From DATATB01 sp036268995 (GTDB taxonomy: Bacteria > Planctomycetota > Planctomycetia > Pirellulales > PNKZ01), in the NCBI GenBank assembly GCA_036268995.1, contig DATATB010000085.1, positions 1-21,296 of the forward strand: DNA of 21,296 nt, read 5' to 3'. The notes beneath the pieces were generated by a model that worked only from the letters and a program-made list of their open reading frames with translations, did not search any database and was not told the DNA's origin. The position numbers and the translations under genes were made by a program. Below are positions 16,286-21,296 of the stretch, piece after piece (position 1 is the first letter of the stretch; every line of letters starts with the position of its first letter).

Positions 16286-16849
16286 ATGAGTGGCATGAGC
16301 GAACCTTTTGCCGGTGATGCTGCGCCTGCGGAAGATTCGTGCGCCCCGCGGATCGATCCGGCCGTAGTGGCGGCGCTGTTCGTGAAGCACGCCGACGAGC
16401 TGCGGCGCTTTCTTACCGGGGTGCTGCGCAACCACGAGCAGGCCAGCGACGTCATGCAACTGGCCTTTGCCAAGACGCTCGAGCAGGGGCACACGGCCCA
16501 AGAGGCTTCGCTCAAAAGCTGGCTGTTCCGCGTGGCCTATCACGAGGCCGTGACGCTCAAGCGCCGGCAAGCGGTCGAATCCCGGGCCGCCGACGAGCTG
16601 GCTGCCCGCGGCCAGCGCGAGCAGCGCAGCCCCGCCATGCAAGTCGTGGATCGCGAGACCATCGAGCGCGTGCGGGCCGCCCTGGACCGCTTGCCCGTCG
16701 AGCAACGGGAAGTCGTGCGACTGCGCATGCACGAGCAAAAAAAGTTCGCCACGATTGCCGAAGAACTGAACCTGCCGCTGGGCACCGTGCTCACGCGCAT
16801 GCAGCTAGCCCTGCGCAAACTCCGCAAGCTGCTGGAGTCGGATGGATGA
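16286..16849 (+). CDS. ECF-type sigma factor
   Basis: The protein has 187 residues. Region 2 contains RRFLTGVLRNHEQASDVMQ (40-58), the pattern for core-binding helix and -10 recognition, followed by KSWLFRVAYHEAVTLKRR (77-94). Region 4 begins with LDRLPVEQREVVRLR (133-147) and has a helix-turn-helix at ATIAEELNLPLGTVLTRM. The acidic N-terminal segment (about 1-25) is low in structure and may be unneeded. The ATG at 16286 is chosen because the fold begins soon after. A second ATG at 16295 is equally possible, and neither has a clear ribosome site. The stop TGA at 16847-16849 overlaps the aminotransferase ATG at 16846 as ATGA, so the two are coupled. No anti-sigma factor is adjacent. Confidence 0.85.
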   Translation: MSGMSEPFAGDAAPAEDSCAPRIDPAVVAALFVKHADELRRFLTGVLRNHEQASDVMQLAFAKTLEQGHTAQEASLKSWLFRVAYHEAVTLKRRQAVESRAADELAARGQREQRSPAMQVVDRETIERVRAALDRLPVEQREVVRLRMHEQKKFATIAEELNLPLGTVLTRMQLALRKLRKLLESDG

Positions 16850-17814
16850 AAGATTCGAAAGTGAGACCCATGCCAGAGCCACTCGTTTATCTTTCCGGAA
16901 AAATGCTGCCGGCGTCACAGGCCCATGTTGCGATCTTCGACGCCGGCGTCGTGCTGGGGGCCACCGTCACCGAAATGACCCGCACGTTCCGGCAAAGTCC
17001 GTTCAAGCTGCGCGAACACCTGGAGCGGCTCTACCGTTCGCTGAAGTACACGCGGATGGAGGTCGGGCTGTCCGTCGACCAATTCGAAGCGGTCTCGCGC
17101 GAACTCGTTGAGCACAACGCGCGGCTGCTGCCCGAAGGCGGCGAGTTGGGGATGGTTCATTTTGTCACTGCCGGCGAGCTGCCGGTTTATGCCGGGATGG
17201 CCGGTCGGCCCGCGAATATGACGCCCACCGTCTGCGCGCATACGTTTCCCATGCCGTGGCAGCTCTGGGCCAAAAAATATCGGACCGGCTCGCACCTGGT
17301 CACGCCGTCCACTCGGCACGTGCCGCCCGAGTGTTACGATCCAAAGATGAAGTATCGCAGCCGGATGCACTACTACCTGGCCGACAAGGAGGCGCAGCTC
17401 GTCGATCCCGACGCCGCGGCTTTGCTCTTGGACTTGCAAGGCAACGTGACGGAAACGAGCGGCGCGAATTTTCTCATCGTCGAGCGGGGCACGATCGTTT
17501 CGCCCACGACGCGGAATATCCTGCCGGGCATCAGCCGGGCCATGGTGATCGAACTGGCCGCCAAGCTCGGCATCCCGTTCGCCGAGCGCGATCTCCAGGT
17601 CTACAATGTGCTCAATGCCGACGAAGCGTTCACCAGCACCACGCCATACTGCATCTTGCCGGTGACCAAGGTCAACGGCGTGCCGATTGCCAGTGGCCGG
17701 CCGGGGCCGATCTATCGCCGCTTGCTGGCCGCCTGGAGCGAACAGGTCGGCGTCGACATCGAGCGGCAGATGTTGGATGGGGCCACCGAGCCGCAGGATG
17801 CCGGTTCCCGATAG
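16846..17814 (+). CDS. class IV PLP-dependent aminotransferase (branched-chain-like)
   Basis: This 322-residue enzyme is of the IlvE/D-amino-acid transaminase/aminodeoxychorismate lyase fold. The PLP lysine is Lys169 in PKMKYRSRMHYYLADKEA. Conserved features after it are LDLQGNVTETSGANFLIV (196-211) and ILPGISRAMV (225-234), where the phosphate of PLP is bound. FDAGVVLGATVTEMTRTF (31-48) is the conserved N-terminal segment. The reaction is probably transamination or lyase cleavage of an amino acid, and the exact substrate cannot be told. The ATG at 16846 has GGAG at 16834-16837, eight bases upstream, and overlaps the sigma stop. An ATG at 16870 is possible. Pairing with a sigma factor is unusual and suggests joint control, not joint function. 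Confidence 0.88.
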   Translation: MKDSKVRPMPEPLVYLSGKMLPASQAHVAIFDAGVVLGATVTEMTRTFRQSPFKLREHLERLYRSLKYTRMEVGLSVDQFEAVSRELVEHNARLLPEGGELGMVHFVTAGELPVYAGMAGRPANMTPTVCAHTFPMPWQLWAKKYRTGSHLVTPSTRHVPPECYDPKMKYRSRMHYYLADKEAQLVDPDAAALLLDLQGNVTETSGANFLIVERGTIVSPTTRNILPGISRAMVIELAAKLGIPFAERDLQVYNVLNADEAFTSTTPYCILPVTKVNGVPIASGRPGPIYRRLLAAWSEQVGVDIERQMLDGATEPQDAGSR

Positions 17815-17892
17815 AGGGAAACACCGCGAGATCGTAACGTGAGCGGCTCAGCGAAATTGACCGCGCCCATCATGGTGGGCCTCCGCGATGGA

Positions 17893-18342
17893 TCAGGCAT
17901 CATACAACTCTCGAACTGAATCGCGCACCAGAACGATGATCGTGAATACGCCGAGAACCGTGCCAATAGGCATATAAAAGCAGTTAAAGACGGCGACAAC
18001 GACCGAAAAGGTCCAATGCTTCCTGGCACGGAGATAAAAACCTGAAATCAGATTCAATATGCCCGAGCAAAGAATCCAAGTCCCGATCACCAGATAAAAC
18101 CACTTAAATACTGCAAAGATCTCGGCCGGGTTCGGGCCGTGCCTTCCGTCCGGTGAAAGTTTTGGATCATTAAAAATTTCTGGATGGGAAAACACTGCAT
18201 GGAAGATCGCGAAGTGTGCGAGCAGGAACAACATGCCCAGCAGTGCGAATCCCGCCGAGATGAAATGAAAAATGGCCAGCAGGTTCAAATGGTTTGCATC
18301 GACCTTGCGCTGGTCTCGCAGAATGGGCGGTAATTCATTCAT
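17893..18342 (-). CDS. conserved four-helix membrane protein of lower GC
   Basis: The protein has 149 residues. The N-terminal segment is charged (MNELPPILRDQRKVDANHLN), followed by a hydrophobic stretch (LLAIFHFISAGFALLGMLFL), a second (FAVFKWFYLVIGTWIL), a third (CSGILNLISGFYL) and a fourth (FSVVVAVFNCFYMPIGTVL), with a short polar tail. This four-helix layout fits a small inner-membrane protein. Similar hypothetical proteins with a LRDxRKxDAxHL opening exist, from memory, in several phyla. Base use is different from its neighbours: at 18061-18120 only 26 of 60 bases are G or C. The start is the ATG at 18342, without a good ribosome site. Function is unknown, and the base composition suggests recent transfer. 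Confidence 0.75.
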   Translation of the reverse strand: MNELPPILRDQRKVDANHLNLLAIFHFISAGFALLGMLFLLAHFAIFHAVFSHPEIFNDPKLSPDGRHGPNPAEIFAVFKWFYLVIGTWILCSGILNLISGFYLRARKHWTFSVVVAVFNCFYMPIGTVLGVFTIIVLVRDSVRELYDA

Positions 18343-18452
18343 CGCTGATTTGATGCCTCAGGACAAAGATCGATTGCCCGCTCTCGGCAAGCAGGGAGTG
18401 AAAAGCATTGTAGCCGCCGGCGCAGGAAAACGCTCTCACGCTGAGCTGGCAT

Positions 18453-19400
18453 TCAGCGAGCGGATTTGAGCATGCGTTTGAGTTTAGTCAAATCGGCGCG
18501 TGGTAGCTTTCGGTTGCCCACACCCAGGTCATAGTGCAGCCGAATCTCGTCGGGACTCAGCACGCGTGGGTAGATCGCTACCTCGTCCAGTCCACCGATG
18601 AGAAAGCCCTTGCGTTCGCGCGTGCCTAGACGGACGGGCGCGCCGGCATGCGTCGGCACGATCGTCCACTGTGGCGGATTGTTGTAAAGCGTGGCTCTGG
18701 CCGGCGGGCCTTGGCGTAAGACGCCGTTCTTGTAGATTTGCACGCCCAGCGGCTGCTGCGTAAAGCGGGCGTCGCCCGGCTCGTAGCAGGCCACCACATG
18801 CAGCCACTGGCCTGGCGCGATCGCGTCCTGGAAGTAACCGCCCGCCCCCAGCTTTCCGTCGGTGTTCCAAATGTAGGCCGAGATGCGATTGGGCCGCTCG
18901 CGGTCGCCACGGCTATAAAAGCGAAGGCCCCACTCGTGCTGCCCCGGTTCGCCTTTGCCCAGCCAATGGATATATTCCAGCGCACCCGGCTCGGCGAAAT
19001 CGAGCCGGTCGGGCCGCATCCACGCCTCGACGGTCAATCCCGCCCCGCTGGTCGGCTGGCTGAATGCCGGATCGTCTGCAATTTCGACATAGGAAGCTCC
19101 GTCAAGCGTGACCGCGCCATCGGCCTCGCCTGCAATCGCTCCCGGCGAGCCTAGTTTTGGGGCACCGACGAATTTGCCGTGACGCTGGTGGCCACTGTCA
19201 TCCACCGCGACTGTGGCTCCCGTCGGTTCGCCCAGCCGCCAATAGCCCACGGGTCTGCCGGAGAGTATCACGAGCCGATAGGCATCATCCGCCGGCGCCT
19301 TTTTTGGTGGCGCCGCGACGCAGTTGTTCGCGAGCAGGCCCATCGCCATCGCGCAAATGGCGAGTAGGTCACGTCGGCGCGGCCGGCTTTTAGCTTCCAT
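18453..19400 (-). CDS. secreted LamG/concanavalin-A-like domain protein
   Basis: The protein has 315 residues. An N-terminal leader with RRRDLLAICAMAMGLLANN (8-26) is followed by an Ala-rich cleavage region, and may be a Tat-type or ordinary signal. The main body (about 47-285) is a LamG-like jelly-roll: GYWRLGEPTG, GSYVEIADDP-like GASYVEIADDP, LTVEAWMRPD, WGLRFYSRG, ISAYIWN, GQWLHVVACYEPGD, VQIYKNGVL and GGLDEVAIYPRVLSPDEI. The conserved ending 'LDEVAIYxRxLSxxEI' is characteristic. It would bind a carbohydrate or protein ligand outside the membrane. It is the last gene of a minus-strand operon with the PPC protein and DUF1501, separated by 14 bases from the PPC stop. No catalytic site is seen. 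Confidence 0.87.
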   Translation of the reverse strand: MEAKSRPRRRDLLAICAMAMGLLANNCVAAPPKKAPADDAYRLVILSGRPVGYWRLGEPTGATVAVDDSGHQRHGKFVGAPKLGSPGAIAGEADGAVTLDGASYVEIADDPAFSQPTSGAGLTVEAWMRPDRLDFAEPGALEYIHWLGKGEPGQHEWGLRFYSRGDRERPNRISAYIWNTDGKLGAGGYFQDAIAPGQWLHVVACYEPGDARFTQQPLGVQIYKNGVLRQGPPARATLYNNPPQWTIVPTHAGAPVRLGTRERKGFLIGGLDEVAIYPRVLSPDEIRLHYDLGVGNRKLPRADLTKLKRMLKSAR

Positions 19401-19414
19401 GTTTGGCAGTGGAT

Positions 19415-21184
19415 TTAGCGGGTCGGTGCAGCGGCCGGCTCTTTGCCAGTGATGGTCAGCCAGAGCTGATCGGTTTTGGTGCCGCTATTAAAACCTTCAA
19501 TTTCGGCTTGCGCGTGGCGTGTGAAGGGCCGCTCGCCCAGTGCGGTGCCGAGGATCCGGATCGGGCCGGAGAAGGGTTGGGCGCCGGCGGAAACTTTGAA
19601 TGTCGCGTTGCTGGCGGAGAACTCGCCGGGTTGCGATTCGATCGCGGCGCAGCTTGCCGTCGCGGGCAGGCCCGCGAGGGTCAGGCGAATCGGGGATTCG
19701 AAGCCGTTGCGACGCTCGATGATCACGGGCAAGTCGAGTTGCCCGCCGGCGGTCGCGGACCAAAGGCCCGAGCCGACTTTGAGCACGAAGTCTGGCTCGG
19801 CCAGCGAGGCCCGCAGGCGGTAAGCATAGCGCCAGCCGCCGTGGCCGTATAAATCGCGAACCGTGAGCCGGAATTGGCCGCCCAGCGCCACCGTGTACAT
19901 CAACTCGGTGTCGCGGCGGCCTTCCGTGTCGTCGGCCGCCGCCATGCGGTTGCCGTCGGCATCGTCGAGCACCAGCGCGCCGTCGAGCGGAAAACCCAAC
20001 TCGGCGCTTTCGAGCCGAAAGCAAACCGTCTGGCCATCCTGGGCGAAGAACGAATAAGTGTCTGCGTCGCCCGGCCGGCCGATCGTGCCGCAGATGCAGC
20101 CGGGCAGATGGATCGCGTTGGCATGCTGCGGCGGATTCGGCTCTTGCTCGATCTGCGTGGCGACGTCTTCGATCCGCACCGTCGCCTGGCCGGCGCCATC
20201 AGGGCGGAACAGCGTAAGCACGTCGCGGCCGGCCGGCGGATCGACCGTGAAGGCCGCTTGCTCGGGCGAGAGGTTCCAGCCGCGCAGTTGCACCGCTTGC
20301 CGGCCGCTACGGCCAATCGACAGCGGAAATGCATAGCTGACCGCTGCTTGCGAAGTGATGGTCAGCCGATAGACGTAATCTTCGCCGCCGGCCAATTGTA
20401 TGTCGGACGTCGGCTTGGCGGGAAACGCGAACAGACGTACAAAATACAGGCCGTCGTCAGTAGGCCCGGCGAGCCGAGCCGGGCGTTTGCGCGAGTTGAC
20501 GTCGAGCCCGCGGTCGGGTGCCGCTCGGCTCGCGGCACCTACGGTAGGTGGGTCGTCGACCGTTGCGACGGCTACGCATGGATCGAGTCCGATCGCGTCG
20601 TGGTTCTGGGCTACGACCGTGCCGCTGGAATCGAGAATCTGGAGCACGCCGTCCATCGGCGAACCCAGCGGCCGCTCGGCCTCGACCCAGGCGACGAGGG
20701 TCTGGCCGGCCGGAACGTGCATGGCGAACACATCGCAATCGCCGGGCGATGCCAGGCGGCCGTTGATCGTGCAGGCAGCTTGTTCGATCCGCTGGGCCAC
20801 TCGCCAGGTGTCGTTCGGCTCGTGGTCGCTCAGCTCGGGCAGCGTGCCGACGACCAGCGGCCGCAAGTCGCTGGCACCCGTGGTATCGTACAACCGGACC
20901 CAATACACGCCCGGCTCGGCGTCGGCCGCCGCGCGGACCAGCAGCTTGCCCGGCTCGGGCTGCGCCGCGATCGAAAGCCCCGGCCGGTCGGCCCAGGCTT
21001 TTAATGATGGCCAGGCGCCGAAGCGGCCGAAAGCCTGCACTTGCACGTGTCCGCCGCGCTGGATGCCCGCCGGAAAAAAGCGGTCCAGCACCGGGCCTTC
21101 GGCCATTGCCGGCCCCGCGGCGAAGAGAACGAGCGCAATGGCATTCGCCGCGCTGCGGAATGTTTTGGAGAGCAATCCCATCAT
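19415..21184 (-). CDS. secreted PPC (pre-peptidase C-terminal) domain protein
   Basis: The protein has 589 residues. A signal peptide covers about 1-28 (SAANAIALVLFAAGPAMA). Two PPC domains are visible: one with DHEPNDTWRVAQRI (about 120-133) and another with EQEPNPPQHANAIHLPG (about 346-362) followed by DADTYSFFAQDGQTVCFRLE. PPC domains are beta-sandwiches in exported planctomycete proteins, often with DUF1501. A 29-residue stretch at about 213-241 (PTVGAASRAAPDRGLDVNS and following) is encoded by a GC-rich repeat and interrupts the first domain between DD and DGLYFVRLFAFPAK. The reading frame is kept. The start ATG at 21184 overlaps the DUF1501 stop as ATGA, so the two are translated together. 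Alternative start is the ATG at 21181. Confidence 0.87.
   Translation of the reverse strand: MMGLLSKTFRSAANAIALVLFAAGPAMAEGPVLDRFFPAGIQRGGHVQVQAFGRFGAWPSLKAWADRPGLSIAAQPEPGKLLVRAAADAEPGVYWVRLYDTTGASDLRPLVVGTLPELSDHEPNDTWRVAQRIEQAACTINGRLASPGDCDVFAMHVPAGQTLVAWVEAERPLGSPMDGVLQILDSSGTVVAQNHDAIGLDPCVAVATVDDPPTVGAASRAAPDRGLDVNSRKRPARLAGPTDDGLYFVRLFAFPAKPTSDIQLAGGEDYVYRLTITSQAAVSYAFPLSIGRSGRQAVQLRGWNLSPEQAAFTVDPPAGRDVLTLFRPDGAGQATVRIEDVATQIEQEPNPPQHANAIHLPGCICGTIGRPGDADTYSFFAQDGQTVCFRLESAELGFPLDGALVLDDADGNRMAAADDTEGRRDTELMYTVALGGQFRLTVRDLYGHGGWRYAYRLRASLAEPDFVLKVGSGLWSATAGGQLDLPVIIERRNGFESPIRLTLAGLPATASCAAIESQPGEFSASNATFKVSAGAQPFSGPIRILGTALGERPFTRHAQAEIEGFNSGTKTDQLWLTITGKEPAAAPTR
20461..20551. repeat. 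GC-rich palindromic element inserted in frame in the PPC gene
   Basis: The block contains strong hairpins: GCCCGGC (20464-20470) with GCCGGGC (20478-20484), GGTGCCGC (20517-20524) with GCGGCACC (20532-20539), and CCTA (20538-20541) with TAGG (20545-20548). Its translation is unlike a PPC domain and is rich in Arg, Ala and Pro. Its length fits about 30 codons, so the frame survives. It resembles palindromic elements that occur between genes in planctomycetes, from memory, but here it sits inside a coding sequence. Confidence 0.6.
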
Positions 21185-21296
21185 GCGAACAGTTCGGGAA
21201 TCGGCCGCGGATCGCTGACCAGGTGAATGGGGCGGCCGTCGGGGGCTTGATAGATTTTGTCGGGATTGATGCCCAGCTTGCGATAGATCGTCGACG
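21181..21296 (-). CDS. DUF1501 protein, C-terminal fragment
   Basis: The window ends within a minus-strand frame whose stop TGA is at 21183-21181. The 37 visible residues read STIYRKLGINPDKIY, then GRPIHLVSD, and end PIPELFA. This matches the tail of DUF1501 proteins, where a 'TIY...LGIDP' helix is followed by 'GRP' and a short C-terminal end with 'ELF'. Its stop overlaps the PPC gene start (ATGA). The operon order DUF1501, PPC and LamG therefore starts outside the window. Only the last 5-10 percent is seen, so the assignment rests on this tail and on the neighbours. Confidence 0.68.
   Translation of the reverse strand, partial: STIYRKLGINPDKIYQAPDGRPIHLVSDPRPIPELFA

Noticed and set aside
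17865..17880. GCCCA/TGGGC hairpin between converging genes as a terminator
   Set aside because: The stem is short and there is no T-run, so it is not strong enough to report as a terminator.

Overview
The window is GC-rich and has the gene content of a planctomycete, most likely of the Pirellulales type. Supporting this are DUF1501 proteins with a Tat-like leader, a secreted PPC-domain protein and a LamG protein, a DUF4190/DUF1559-like pilin-type protein, many ECF sigma factors, and intergenic space filled with palindromic repeats. This taxonomic call is an inference from gene families; there is no rRNA in the window.

Layout. 1-120 is the 3' end of an FHA-domain gene. 444-3824 (+) holds a cold-shock protein, a DEAD-box RNA helicase, translation initiation factor IF3 (infC, which appears to start on AUC), a small winged-helix protein and a SET-domain methyltransferase. 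4082-6285 (+) holds a B12-binding radical SAM enzyme and an ECF sigma factor. A 45-codon membrane protein on the minus strand (6314-6451) and an inverted-repeat element (6566-6737) separate these from a fatty acyl-AMP ligase and acyl carrier protein pair (6877-9041). 9042-9505 is a scar-like region with a truncated NAD-sugar epimerase start. 9506-11134 (-) is a secreted beta-propeller glycosidase-like protein, divergent from a DUF1501 - YhcH/NanQ-like - MFS transporter group (11535-14834, +). A double hairpin separates this from a DUF4190/DUF1559-like protein (15013-15960, -). 16286-17814 (+) is an ECF sigma factor coupled to a class IV aminotransferase. 17893-18342 (-) is an AT-richer membrane protein. 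18453-21296 (-) is an operon of DUF1501 (partial), PPC protein and LamG protein.

How the genes work together. The first block (Csp, helicase, IF3) looks like an RNA-handling and translation-initiation group, suited to cold adaptation. The FAAL/ACP pair would activate a fatty acid as acyl-adenylate and load it onto the carrier protein, but no downstream synthase is visible. The YhcH-like protein and the ACS-type MFS carrier overlap and probably take up and process a sugar acid. The minus-strand secreted proteins belong to the large planctomycete set of exported polymer-handling proteins.

The most notable observations are the apparent AUC start of infC, the structured and non-AUG start region of the helicase, a GC-rich repeat inserted in frame in the PPC protein, a hidden 45-residue membrane protein, the truncated epimerase, and several families of palindromic repeats. 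No CRISPR array, tRNA, rRNA, transposase or phage gene was seen.
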